The notes: a model not told the origin generated them from the letters alone. A stretch of 51,729 bases of DNA from Trichocoleus desertorum ATA4-8-CV12 (GCA_019358975.1 JAHHIL010000042.1:1-51729), one strand, 5' to 3'; positions 23,953 to 32,660 are shown, counted from the stretch's first letter. Program-made: numbers and translations.

Positions 23953-24453
23953 TTAGAGGTCATCATCAGAACGCATTTCTTGAAAACCGTACTCATTGGT
24001 ATTGGTCAATAAGGGTTGAATTCCAGGCTCAACGAGAGGCTGCACTTTATCTTTGGGCAGTTGCGTAAGCTTGGGCGATCGCTGCGATGAGGGAACGGGA
24101 AGCGAATTCGCCTTTTTGACCTTGCTAGACTTGGAATCTAAAGCGGGTATGGTTGGCAGGTCAGCTTGGGGATTGAGGGCTCGGCTCTCTTGTAAATACC
24201 GCTTGAGAGTATTTAAGGTTAGGTCAACGCCTTCCGCCTTAAACACGTTGGCAATATCCTCTAAGGTGTAGCCTGATTCCTGAGCCGCTTCGATTTTAGG
24301 TCTGAGCCGAAACACCAGCTCTTTCACCTGCAAGCCCTTCGGGTTTTGCGCCAGGTGCTCCAGTTTTGAACTCAACTGGTTCGCGGTGCTCTCGGGATAA
24401 ATCTTCGGCGGCTTGCCCATCATGACCTCGCTGAGTCTTGTCCAAATCGCCAT
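23953..24453 (-). CDS. TraK-like mobilisation accessory protein
   Basis: 166 residues. The N-terminal ~95 residues contain VFRLRPKIEAAQESGYTLED followed by IANVFKAEGVDLTLNTLKRY, a small helix-turn-helix-like domain seen in TraK/MobC-type accessory proteins of plasmid transfer regions. The C-terminal half is Pro/Ser/Lys-rich and probably disordered. The start is uncertain: ATG 24453 has GGAG very close, while ATG 24423 or 24420 has GAGG at better spacing. Its 5' end overlaps that of the divergent MobC-like gene, as expected around an oriT. Confidence 0.6.
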   Translation of the reverse strand: MAIWTRLSEVMMGKPPKIYPESTANQLSSKLEHLAQNPKGLQVKELVFRLRPKIEAAQESGYTLEDIANVFKAEGVDLTLNTLKRYLQESRALNPQADLPTIPALDSKSSKVKKANSLPVPSSQRSPKLTQLPKDKVQPLVEPGIQPLLTNTNEYGFQEMRSDDDL

Positions 24454-25063
24454 GACTCCGATGGAATGCTCCTACTACTCTTCTAACGAAATCACGCTAG
24501 AGCTGGCGGCTTCAGAAGGCGGTCTTAGCAAAACTTTGAATTTGAGCGAGCTGGTTTCTGCTCCAGCGCCTGCCGAAATCACCCTGGACGTGCTAGGACA
24601 GAATTCTGATAGCTCGGTGGCGAGTTGGAGTGTTATGCCTAACTTTGAATCGATGGATCAGGCGATCGCGGAACTTAGAGGTGAGATTCGAGAGACTTTA
24701 GGAGATTCTGAGCTGCATCAACGCAGAACGATCCCGAAGCGTTTTTACATCACTGAAGCAGAAGAACAGCAGCTTGAGGAACTACGACAGGGGGTCAACC
24801 TCTCAGCCTTTGTGCGAGCCAAAGTGTTCGGTTCTGGCATTCCTCGACCTCGGGCGATCGCCCCTCAGATTAACCGAGAAGCTTACGTACAACTCGCTCA
24901 GCTTAGAGCCCTTTGCAACCAAATGGCGAAGGCCATGAATATAGCGGTCCAGCAAAACAGAGATTTACCGCTCACTTCTGCTTACCTAGATCAACTGGAA
25001 CGACTAGAGACATTGCTGGTAGAAATCGGGCTGCAATTGAGCCAACGCCAGGATACTCATTGA
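24452..25063 (+). CDS. MobC-like relaxosome protein
   Basis: About 203 residues. The C-terminal ~110 residues (RTIPKRFYITEAEEQQLEEL, then GVNLSAFVRAKVFG, then LAQLRALCNQMAKAMNIAVQ) match bacterial MobC mobilisation proteins, which bend oriT DNA and help the relaxase nick. The N-terminal ~90 residues are unassigned and acidic. Starts at ATG 24452 or 24461. The relaxase gene follows 14 bp after the stop, so they form an operon. oriT probably lies near the divergent start overlap at ~24400-24470, but no defined nic motif was identified. Confidence 0.7.
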   Translation: MTPMECSYYSSNEITLELAASEGGLSKTLNLSELVSAPAPAEITLDVLGQNSDSSVASWSVMPNFESMDQAIAELRGEIRETLGDSELHQRRTIPKRFYITEAEEQQLEELRQGVNLSAFVRAKVFGSGIPRPRAIAPQINREAYVQLAQLRALCNQMAKAMNIAVQQNRDLPLTSAYLDQLERLETLLVEIGLQLSQRQDTH

Positions 25064-25077
25064 GAGGAAACGAAGGC

Positions 25078-25623
25078 ATGATTGGGAAGACGTTGCAGAA
25101 TCACAACTTTAGAGAAACCACTCAATACGTGCTCGATAAGGAAGCGGCACGGTTACTCGGAGGCAGTGTAATGGGGTCTGATGCGGATACCATCTCACGA
25201 GAATTCCTCTTATCACAGGACTTAAACCTCACCATTGAGCGGCCCGTTTATCACCTGATTGATGCCTATAGCTATGAAGATGCCGCAACTCAGGATTTGA
25301 ATGACGAGTTTTTAAGAGACAGAGCGATCGCTCGGTTTGCTGGATTAGTCGTATCAGCGAGGGAGCCAAACTTGCTGCGAAGCGACGACAAAACTGCATA
25401 TAAACAGCAGATCAGTGAGTTTATTGAGTCGGAACTATACGAGTATCAATGGTTCTGTGCCGTCCACGAAGACACGAAGCATCGGCATACGCATTTCGTT
25501 GCCAGTCGCATCAATCTGCTAGACGGTCGTGCGATTCCCACTTGGCAGGACCACGAGCGCAGCCAGCGCATTTGTCGCGAGACCGAAAAAGAGTATGGAC
25601 TCCAACCTCCGAAACCCGTGTAG
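25078..25623 (+). pseudogene. MOB relaxase, N-terminal half (cut by inversion)
   Basis: About 181 residues with the relaxase catalytic region: RPVYHLIDAYSYED and the metal-binding histidine motif CAVHEDTKHRHTHFVASRIN (HxDxxHxHxH), continuing to LDGRAIPTWQDHERSQRICR. Relaxases nick oriT and pilot the strand. A full protein would be about three times longer. The reading frame ends at TAG 25621 a few codons past the 10-bp sequence CCGAAACCCG (25609-25618), which is also the end point of the 1.4-kb inversion. The missing C-terminal part lies on the opposite strand at 26188-27024. The initiating ATG follows GAGGAAACGAAGG. Confidence 0.8.
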
Positions 25624-25904
25624 ATAATCAGGCAAAAGCTGATCGCGGCAAGAATGCCCACGAAGAGATCTCGGTAGACCCCATCAAACGCTGTGCACGT
25701 AGACCCAGCGTGATAATAAGCGCTAAGAGAATTCTGTATTTCCAGCGGAGCCGAAATCCACCACAAGCTATTAATTCCCCCCACCACGAGCAGCAAGGGC
25801 AGCATAAAGCCAAAAACACCCATGCACCAGCGCAGAACGGAATAAGAGCGCAGGATATGCGTGTCCAGCCGCTCGGGGGGATCAGTGATTCGCATAGTTG
25901 CCAT
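25610..25904 (-). pseudogene. multi-pass membrane protein, N-terminal half (cut by inversion)
   Basis: About 98 residues: a short soluble lead, then transmembrane segments around GVFGFMLPLLLVVGGINSLW and DLFVGILAAISFCLIIYTGF, with the intervening SLSAYYHAGS motif. The family has a YYH motif and a conserved NWLLNIAG segment, but the NWLLNIAG half is found separately at 27028-27617 on the opposite strand. Past residue 98 the frame runs into antisense relaxase sequence. The start ATG 25904 is weakly supported. The function is unknown; it may be related to DUF998-like membrane proteins. Confidence 0.65.
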
Positions 25905-26187
25905 AAATTCTTAGAAGGTCTCGTGATTCTAGATACGTACCAGGAAATTACTTTATGCTCGTCATTTAAGGAGGATCTTGATAATTTTTAGTGCATTGCG
26001 GCTTGATTGAATTATCTACGGCATTTTGTCTGCCTCACTATGATTGGATTGAAACTTTCCATATAAAACGCCTATTGGGGTGATTAGGCGGATGATTTTC
26101 GTATAACATCTCAAATCAAGTAGATAGACGGATACTCTCAATCTTTCTAGATTAGCCCCAGTCCCTGATTCGGCAGGAGTGCTGCCA
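25905..26187. other. gap inside the inverted segment
   Basis: Presumed promoter region of the membrane protein and 3' flank of the relaxase before inversion. No gene or strong repeat is seen; the sequence is AT-rich. Confidence 0.3.
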
Positions 26188-27024
26188 TCAGAGATCAAGA
26201 TGTTGGGATCGCGAGCGAGATCGCCTCGGGAAATTGGTTGCATGCTGCTTCTGCTTTTCCGGGTCTAATGGCTGTGGCAGAGCTTGTTGGTGCAATCGTT
26301 CGTTGAGTTGCTCGATCGCTGTGCAGTCCTGCTCCGTCAAGCCATAGCTCTGATAGTCGCCCTCTGAATACCCCATTAGTAGGCGATCGCGGTGATAGAG
26401 TTCCGGTTGACCTGCCTCACCCAAGCGAATCTGGTAACCCTCAAAGGTTAGCGCTCTGAGCTTAGGCGTACCCGTTTTCTCCCGACTCCATATTTGTTGG
26501 ATCTGGGGTGCAAGGCGATGAACATCTTCATTTTGTACCCTCAAAATATCCTCAAGTGGATCAGGTTCAAGCATCTGCCCAGTTATCGATTCAACCCCAA
26601 GACGCTCGATTTCAATCTCTCTTGCTAGCCGTTGCTGGAGGGCTGGGAGTGTGTAGCCTCGGCCTAGTTGGGACCCTGACATCCTTACCACTTCGCTTTG
26701 AGTATCCGCTTGCTCGAAAATGATGCCTGGTTTGTTGAGGCGATCGCCCCACCTGACTGAAATACCGTGGTTTTGCAGCAAGGCTGCTTGCAGTTGCTCG
26801 AGCCCTCGTCCTGGAATTGCCTCTTGGTCAATGGCGTCTTGCATCAGCACCATTACCGGGGGAACCCCAGTTTTCTGCCACGTCTCCATTTGTCTTCTAG
26901 TGGGCGATCGTCGTTCGATTTCGTAGGAGCTTTTTAGGGGAGTGTAAATCTCCTTGTGTCTAACCAGACAAATTTGACGGGAAATCAAAGATTCCAGCTT
27001 TGGTTTACACAAAAATCCGGACAC
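26188..27024 (-). pseudogene. MOB relaxase, C-terminal half (inverted)
   Basis: About 270 residues on the minus strand matching the accessory C-terminal part of cyanobacterial plasmid relaxases: WQKTGVPPVMVLMQDAID, then LQAALLQNHGISVRWGDR, then MSGSQLGRGYTLPALQQRLA. The C-terminus is charged and ends at 26188. Its 5' end runs into the inversion end point; a GTG start is available but has no biological support. Rejoined with 25078-25618 after reversing the inversion, the frame is off by one base, so the relaxase may have carried an earlier frameshift or the joint lost a base. Confidence 0.7.
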
Positions 27025-27027
27025 TCT

Positions 27028-27617
27028 CGGGTTTCGGCAAGTTAGAAAACTGGCTGCTCAACATTGCTGGTTTATGTCTTGCCGGTGTTGCCTTCTTTCC
27101 GATGGAATGGCCCGAACCACAGGTGCTGTCGGTGTGTCAGGTAGCACCAGGCTTCGAGTCTTTCACTTCCAGTAAGTTGCTAGGACTGCCAATCTCAATC
27201 CATTTCGCGTCCGCTTCCGTTTTCTTCCTAACAATCACATTAGTCAACGTATTCACAGCAATGAATACTGTCGATATCATCAAAAATGAAAGGAAAAAGA
27301 ACTTTTGGCGAAAAATCTTCAGAGTTGCCAGGTTCTTGATGCCGCTCTCACTAGCGCTTGTGCTGCTGCTAAGGATCGTGACGGGCACGAGCATCATTGG
27401 CGATCGCCTAGTCTTGTGGCTGGAGTGGGCAGGCATATGGGCATTCTCCCTGTACTGGCTGCTCAAGAGCATCGAGATCCTCAGTACGAAAGTTGACGTA
27501 GATGTGATCAACGGCAATGTGCAATGGGTATCCCCTTCATCTGCCGACGAGAAAGGACTGCCGCACCACAGACGTCATTTAGCTAAGAGAAGTAAACTAC
27601 CAGGACAAAGAGCATAA
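27028..27617 (+). pseudogene. multi-pass membrane protein, C-terminal half
   Basis: About 195 residues continuing the protein begun at 25904: GFGKLENWLLNIAG, a run of hydrophobic helices (CLAGVAFFPM, HFASASVFFLTITLVNV, FLMPLSLALVLLLRIV, LEWAGIWAFSLYWLL) and a charged tail. An artificial start exists at 27000, but the sequence upstream of 27028 is inverted relaxase DNA. Joined across CGGGTTTCGG with the N-terminal half, the reading frame is continuous, giving a protein of roughly 295 residues with about six transmembrane segments. Confidence 0.7.
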
Positions 27618-28084
27618 GGGTTCCCAACAGCTCAACAAGGGTGAGCGCCTGGAACAGAGGTATACGCTATCGCTATGATGCAAAATTTATCGCCGTCTGT
27701 TGGGCTGTTGAGGAAAGGATGAATTTTCTCCTACGTGGTGAATTCTAAGTTCTATAGCTGAAAACTAGCAATGTGCTATAGAACCCATCTGGATCTTAGG
27801 AAGGGGCTGCAAGCCACTTGAGCATCAGCCTAACGAAACAGAGATTGATTTTGGTCGTGGCATGAGGTAAGGTACCCTCAAAGTTTTTTGCCTACTAGAA
27901 CTTATTTAATAACCTAGTTCATTTGAGTGTTGAGATACTCAAGTACAACAACATGCAAGTGTCAAAATACAAGTTGATGTCAACTTATTCACTGAGAGTA
28001 AGCTCACGGTAGCAACACTGCAATGAAATACTACGCGATCGCTGCAATACTTGGATCAGCATTAGAGTCCTTGACCCTGACACC
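27618..28084. other. gene-free region with two palindromes
   Basis: No supported gene. TTGAGT-N8-ACTCAA lies at 27923-27942 and a 16-bp palindrome AAGTTGATGTCAACTT at 27971-27986. Both precede the small gene at 28085 and could be regulator sites. Confidence 0.4.
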
Positions 28085-28396
28085 ATGAACCGTTCTTTTC
28101 CACCCGATCTCCAACGAGCAATTCAGCAAAGCTTGCAAGACATTGCGTCCCAGATGGGGAAGTCACTGAACGAGGTGGCAGCCAAACAGTTGTATCAGGA
28201 GGCTGAGGCCCTGCTCAATCACGCTCCCCATGAACCCCTTACCTTGGCACGGGTAGCAGGAACGTTGCTGGTATACCAAGTGCAGGACACAGAACCGGAA
28301 GAATTAGAGTGGTTCAAATCTCAAGTGCAACAATGCTCTGGGGATGAGGAGATTGAGGAACTGATGGAGTCACTTCATCGAATTGACGCACTCTAG
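28085..28396 (+). CDS. small hypothetical helical protein
   Basis: 103 residues, predicted mostly helical and acidic (LQRAIQQSLQDIASQMGKSL, then ELMESLHRIDAL). It is well-formed coding sequence ending in a clean stop, but I recognise no family. No strong Shine-Dalgarno sequence is seen before ATG 28085. It lies between the mobilisation block and the integron integrase. Repeated Gln/Glu helices suggest a protein-protein interaction role; this is a guess. Confidence 0.5.
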   Translation: MNRSFPPDLQRAIQQSLQDIASQMGKSLNEVAAKQLYQEAEALLNHAPHEPLTLARVAGTLLVYQVQDTEPEELEWFKSQVQQCSGDEEIEELMESLHRIDAL

Positions 28397-28504
28397 ACTA
28401 AAGCCGCTCTGACATACACAGCAAAAGGTTGCCGAAAATGCCTCAATTCGGAAATGTTTGGTGCAGATTAAGCTTGCTTAGATTTACACATCACGAACTA
28501 GGGG

Positions 28505-29456
28505 TTATGAATCAAGAGGGCTTTTCACGCCTCGTCCGCCTCGATTGAAGACGTGAGTGTAAATCATCATTGTCTTCACATCCTTGTGCCCCAAAAGCTC
28601 CTGAACGGTTCGAATATCACACCCATCCTGCAACAAATGGGTCGCAAAACTGTGGCGAAGCGTGTGATACCCCACTCGCTTTTGGATTCCTACCGCTCGT
28701 GGGGCCTGCTTCACCGCCTTCTGAACACTGTGATGGCGGCAGCGCAGCCCGCTACACGGGTCGAACAGGATGCCGATAGAGGGAAAGACGTACTGCCAGA
28801 CCCCCTCTAGCCCAGCATTAGGATATTTTCGTTCCAAGGCGTAAGACAGATACACCATGCCATATTCCCGCTCTAAGTCTTGCTGATGGGATCGTTTGGT
28901 TCGTCGCATCTGCATTTGTAGTGGCTCAATGGTGCGACTCAGCAGCATTGTCACTCGGCTCTCATTGCCCTTGGCGTTCCTTACCACTTGAGACTGAGCA
29001 AAATCTAAGTCCTTGACCCGCAACTGCAAACTCTCACTGAGCCGTAGACTGCTGCCATAAAGCAATGGCACGACCCATTGCGGCACACCGCTCATGCGAT
29101 TGAAGATGGCATGCGTCTCCGCTTTGCTCAGCACGGTGGGCAGATAGCGAGAAAGTTTCGCTCGAATTGAGTTGATGGACTCATCCAGCTCCTGTCGCAG
29201 CACTGCACGGTAAAGAAATAGCAAAGCACTGAGTGCCTGATTCTGAGTTGAAGCAGCCACGTGTTCCTGGACTGCTAGATAGCTAAGAAACTGCTCGATT
29301 TCCGGTGCTCCCATTTCACTGGGATGGCGTTTGTTGTGGAAGAGGATGAAGCGGCGAATCCTCTTCCACCTAGCTCTCCTCAGTGGGGTAGGGGTAGTGC
29401 TTCATGTGAATGACATCGCGGACTTGCTCCAACAATTTTCGAGGTCGTGATTTCAT
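28505..29456 (-). pseudogene. intI: integron integrase (IntI-type), frameshifted near the N-terminus
   Basis: A tyrosine recombinase with integron-specific signatures: the extra motif LERKYPNAG after MVYLSYA, then [54 protein letters not shown] and the C-terminal GRGVKSPLD. Catalytic residues include Arg in [23 protein letters not shown] and the nucleophile Tyr in IYTHV. The natural start is ATG 29456 ([20 protein letters not shown]). After TEES the frame stops at ~29370, while the continuation [20 protein letters not shown] lies in another frame, consistent with a 2-nt deletion. Only an N-truncated product from 29314 could be made, lacking most of the SAM-like DNA-binding domain. So the integrase is probably inactive, yet its attC sites and cassettes lie next to it. 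Confidence 0.85.
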
Positions 29457-29540
29457 AGGAGTACCCTAAATTCTGTCTAATCCCGTTTCTGGAGTTTAGG
29501 CAGAATCAAAGGTGAAAACGGAGCGAAGAAACGCTGAAGA

Positions 29541-29690
29541 ATTCGGGCTAATTGCCGGAACCAGGGGTATTATACGGAAAATTCGTCGGGCTAATGTCCG
29601 AATTGGAGGATTAGACGGAACTGATTCGGGCTAATCACCTCTATAGGGTAGTTAGCCCGAATCAGTTCCGTCTAAACAATAGTTAGCCAG
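29541..29690. other. putative attI region with direct and inverted repeats
   Basis: Three loosely tandem units begin ATTCG..GGGCTAAT at 29541, 29581 and 29624, each followed by CCG or GACGG sequences. A 24-bp perfect inverted repeat follows: arms at 29611-29634 and 29652-29675 (TTAGACGGAACTG... and complement), 17-nt loop. GTTAGCC occurs at 29651 and 29682 and resembles the GTTRRRY core. The position between the integrase start and the first cassette gene is where attI and the integrase/cassette promoters belong. Assignment as attI is inference. Confidence 0.45.
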
Positions 29691-29775
29691 ATCTGCGTTA
29701 TCTGTGGGGACAATAGTTTAAACGATTTCTGTGAAAATATTTTCATAGTTGATTTAGGATTAAGGGTTTAGAGCC

Positions 29776-30435
29776 ATGACTGCTGAATGGGACGGTATCA
29801 CTAAATCAGAAGTGCTTCGGGACGATGAGGTTGTGATTCGCCATGCACTTGCAGATGCCGCAAAGCAATATAACTGGAAGAAAACCCTTAAAATTCTTGA
29901 TGAGCGTCCAGATTTGATCAATTTGACTCGTCCTGATGGGCGAGCGTTATACACCCCTCTTCATCAGGCTGCACATGGGAATGCACCAGTAGAAGTAGTA
30001 CAACAAATGATAAAAATGGGGGCATGGCGAACGTTACGGACTGCAGATGATGAAAGAGCAGTAGATATTGCAAAAAGAAAGAGTCATCAGCACTTGGTTC
30101 AGTTACTAGAGCCGGTTTACAAAACCCATATTTCTCATGCAAAACTTCAAAAGATTCAGAATCATTTCCATCAAATCATTCTTGCTTGAACAGGTGATTT
30201 GGTTCAAAAATCTGGGCTAAGGCTTCCAGAGCTAGAACCGATGCTAGAAATAGAGGAGCCTAAAATGTGGTTTCTAGTTCCTGGAATGTACGGTGGCTTC
30301 AGTTATTGGTTTGATGGTGAAGGGAAAAATGCAAAGTTGATCTCTGAGAGTTGGTGCCGTGTTGTGGGTGGCTCAGACCAACGTCATGAGATTACTAGCG
30401 AGGAGGGTAAGTTAGTTGACGAGGGCTTCGTTTAA
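29776..30435 (+). pseudogene. ankyrin-repeat cassette protein with an internal stop
   Basis: First part, 137 residues, with ankyrin-like helices (ALYTPLHQAAHGNAPVEVVQ, then AVDIAKRKSHQHLVQLLEPV). An in-frame TGA at 30187-30189 ends it, but the same frame continues as LRLPELEPMLEIEEPKMWF, FLVPGMYGGFSYWFDGEG and ESWCRVVGGSDQRHEI to a stop at 30435. The second part is the conserved C-terminal domain of this cassette-type protein family as I remember it. So the original protein was ~219 residues and has been cut by one nonsense change. An attC follows 20 bp after the full-length stop. The product may still work as a truncated ankyrin protein. Confidence 0.7.
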
Positions 30436-30447
30436 GTTTACAAGTAT

Positions 30448-30554
30448 AACCTTGCGGTCTAACAATCCCGTTGCATACCGCCCGTACAGAGTCTTTTCGT
30501 TGAGTTCGAGAGATTATTCGCGGCGGGTGAACGGGGTCGTTAGACCGCAAGGTT
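30448..30554 (+). other. attC site of cassette 1
   Basis: R'' box GTCTAAC (30457-30463) and R' box GTTAGAC (30539-30545), both fitting consensus. The inner arms CCCGTTGCATACCGCCC and GGCGGGTGAACGGGG are complementary with extra-helical bases. The stem is extended outward by nine perfect base pairs (AACCTTGCG and CGCAAGGTT). The variable terminal structure lies between. This is the best attC in the window. Confidence 0.9.
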
Positions 30555-30625
30555 ATGGGTGAGGGTGATACTTAAAACATCTCTGTTTGATAGGTAGCTT
30601 GTATGTAGCTTGCCTAAAAGAGAAA

Positions 30626-31042
30626 ATGTCAAATATGTTTGAATTTCACGGATGGGCAACACTGCGCGTTGATTCTGTTGATGAATATGGAGATGAGGAT
30701 GAAAAGGCATTACAAGCTTTTTTAAGCGAACTGCACCAACGTATTGAAACAATGCTGATTGATGGTGCAATTCATGTTGAGATTCGTAATGGTCTTCATA
30801 CGTTGACCATTTTTGGGCACAACAATCATCGGCAAGAATCCGTTATTGACTTGTTCAGGTGGGTAGCTATGAATTCACGTGGTTCTTACGGCTTACTTTT
30901 CATACATGATGACGAGGATTACAAAAGGGGCGGTGATTACACCAACCAGTTTCGAGTATGGAAACTGGCATTGGGAGAGTTGGAAGAACTTGATGACCCT
31001 TTTCTCTCGCCTTATATTCCCACTGTGGAACTACCTTCTTGA
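30626..31042 (+). CDS. Imm7-like immunity protein (integron cassette)
   Basis: 138 residues matching the Imm7 family: MFEFHGWATLRV at the start, FGHNNHRQESVIDLF, RGSYGLLFIHDDEDY, and a C-terminal DPFLSPYIPTVE. Imm7 proteins are immunity proteins of polymorphic toxin systems. No cognate toxin is seen in the window, so it may act as an orphan protective cassette against toxins from neighbours. The start is set at ATG 30626 after AAGAGAAA; ATG 30635 is equally possible. An attC follows 77 bp after the stop. Confidence 0.8.
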   Translation: MSNMFEFHGWATLRVDSVDEYGDEDEKALQAFLSELHQRIETMLIDGAIHVEIRNGLHTLTIFGHNNHRQESVIDLFRWVAMNSRGSYGLLFIHDDEDYKRGGDYTNQFRVWKLALGELEELDDPFLSPYIPTVELPS

Positions 31043-31119
31043 AGGCAAAGGTTACAGCGATCTAGTAAATAAGAGTTATGCTTAACTACCTAAAGTTCTC
31101 CACTAGCAACAGATAAGCG

Positions 31120-31206
31120 GTCTAACGATCGCGTTGCACACCGACCGAATCAGGGCGATTGGAAGACCTCAAAAGTCTTGGCGGCGGGTGAACGCGATCG
31201 TTAACG
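31120..31206 (+). other. attC site of cassette 2
   Basis: R'' box GTCTAAC (31120-31126), arm GATCGCGTTGCACACCGACC, then GGCGGCGGGTGAACGCGATC and GTTAACG (31200-31206). GATCGCGTT and AACGCGATC pair exactly. The R' box departs from GTTRRRY after GTTAA, as expected when the bases past the crossover G come from the next inserted DNA. Confidence 0.85.
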
Positions 31207-31373
31207 CTATAACATTACCGAAAATGAGTGAAATTCGGCATTGTTTGAGTTGCGATCGCATGCAGTCACAGTGGTCGAACGCATACTACAAACAATATGG
31301 CACTGTCTGTTTTTGGCAATGTTCCTCACAAACTCAAAATCAAGAGATCGTGCCGACATGAATTGCTCTACCA

Positions 31374-31583
31374 CTATTCCGGGCAATCGCTCCTCTGATT
31401 CAAACACTCTTGAAATAGACGAACAATGGCTACGGCCTCAGCTTCCGAGGCATGGGCGATCGCGTTTTGTAGTAATGTTTGGGCCTCAACGAGTGTCTCC
31501 TTTGCTTCTGGGTCCTCGTACAGTTGAATGAGTTCAGCCAGGCGAGCCAGCATCCCAGCACACTCTTCCCTACCAGTTGTCAT
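31374..31583 (-). CDS. small helical hypothetical protein
   Basis: 69 residues on the minus strand, MTTGREECAGMLARLAELIQ and so on, rich in Leu, Ala and Glu and probably a helical hairpin. It contains a HIP1 site in frame. No family was recognised and no strong ribosome-binding site is seen. It lies after the second attC, opposite to the cassette direction, so it may be chromosomal or plasmid flank, or a third cassette without attC. Confidence 0.35.
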   Translation of the reverse strand: MTTGREECAGMLARLAELIQLYEDPEAKETLVEAQTLLQNAIAHASEAEAVAIVRLFQECLNQRSDCPE

Positions 31584-31806
31584 GGGCGATCGCTCACACT
31601 TCCGCTAGCAATGCTTCTACTTTACTGAGACCCTGCAATTTCTCAATCCCCTGAGCTAAAGCTTTGACGCGCTTACCACGAGCGATCGCTGTATTTGATC
31701 ACGCCCTCTTACTCCCCTCAGCTCATCCAGAGGGTTTTTCCAATTTAGTCCTAGTGGAAAATTAGCATCACTATCCGCTAGGGCTAAATTCTGCTGTCAA
31801 CTACTT
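31584..31806. other. gene-free gap with hairpin
   Basis: Arms AATTTAGTCCTAGTGGA (31742-31758) and TCCGCTAGGGCTAAATT (31774-31790) pair with two G-U/A-C type changes around a 15-nt loop. It lies just past the stop of the SnoaL-like gene on the minus strand and could be its terminator or a small inverted-repeat element. Confidence 0.45.
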
Positions 31807-32283
31807 TCAGGCTTTCCTGAACAGTTTAGATACAGATCCCTTGAGGATATGAGGCAGTAGTTTCGGGCCTGGTAAGAAAACGATACCCAACTGCTGCATC
31901 AATCCGAGCGCATCGCCCTGCCCCCAATGCTCTACAATTTTGCCATTCTCCACTCGGTCAATATGCATGATCGATAAGCTAATTTGCTTACCTGTAGGCG
32001 GAAGTCCCTGAAACTCCCCAAGATGCGTTGCTGTGAACGTTCCCCAAGTCACCACTCGATTGTCGGAGACAACGACTTCATCAAAAATGTGCGTTCCCTG
32101 TTTGAAGGCTAAATAAAACGACATTCCAAACTGCTCAAATCCCTTCTTGTTCAAAGGTTCGGGTGCACCCGCTAAGTGAGCAACAAAATTTGGAGATAAA
32201 AGCTCTAAGGCTTGCTCCATTCTGCGATCGTCAAAAGCTTTGTAAAACTGGAGAACAAGGGCTTTGTTTTGTTCAGTCAGCAT
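31807..32283 (-). CDS. SnoaL-like ester cyclase family protein
   Basis: 158 residues of the SnoaL-like/NTF2-fold family: KALVLQFYKAFDDRRMEQAL, ELLSPNFVAHLAG, VVVSDNRVVTWGTFTATHLG, GLPPTGKQISLSIMHIDRVE and KIVEHWGQGDALGLMQQLG. Family members bind small hydrophobic substrates, and some are polyketide cyclases. Most plasmid or chromosomal copies in cyanobacteria have no known substrate. ATG 32283 is the first Met. The gene stands alone. Confidence 0.8.
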   Translation of the reverse strand: MLTEQNKALVLQFYKAFDDRRMEQALELLSPNFVAHLAGAPEPLNKKGFEQFGMSFYLAFKQGTHIFDEVVVSDNRVVTWGTFTATHLGEFQGLPPTGKQISLSIMHIDRVENGKIVEHWGQGDALGLMQQLGIVFLPGPKLLPHILKGSVSKLFRKA

Positions 32284-32350
32284 ACTGAGTTCCGTTTTGA
32301 GCAGATTGTAGCGTGGTAGCCAGGAGAACTTGAACTAACCATTTAACTTC

Positions 32351-32660
32351 TCAATACCACCTCAGAGACGCGATCGCCCCCTCCAATGGTAACTCCGCAA
32401 CCTCTAGATACCGTTGGAGTGCTTGTAAGCTGTGGTGCCCTGATATCTGCTGAATCACCCGCAGTGGCACCCCCGCGCTATTCATCTGGGTCAGTGCAGT
32501 TCGTCTAAAACTGTGAGTGCTAACCCCTACCAACCCCAGGCGATCGCCCATCCCTCTTAAAATCTCATCAACTGACTTTGAGAATTGCTTGATGGAGCTA
32601 GCGCATTCTAGAGCTAGCTGTTGTGAGTAAACTGCTTCAACTGAAGACCACTACTCTTGC
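32351..32660 (-). pseudogene. tyrosine recombinase, C-terminal fragment
   Basis: About 100 residues reading VDEILRGMGDRLGLVGVSTH, SFRRTALTQMNSAGVPLRVI, SGHHSLQALQRYLEV. This includes HxxR (HSFRR), the SGHHS box and the nucleophile Tyr in LQRYLEV, so it is the C-terminal catalytic half of a phage-type integrase. The open frame continues upstream without a start to about 32660, where it meets the ankyrin gene's 3' end. The N-terminal DNA-binding domain and the first catalytic Arg are absent. Confidence 0.75.

Larger units (their letters stand above)
25609..27037. other. 1.4-kb inverted segment bounded by 10-bp inverted repeats
   Basis: CCGAAACCCG at 25609-25618 and its exact complement CGGGTTTCGG at 27028-27037 bound a segment containing two gene halves in the wrong orientation. 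Flipping it in silico joins a membrane protein in frame across the repeat (IIYT-GFG-KLENWLL). It also puts the two relaxase halves on one strand, although the relaxase joint is off by one frame. Confidence 0.75.
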
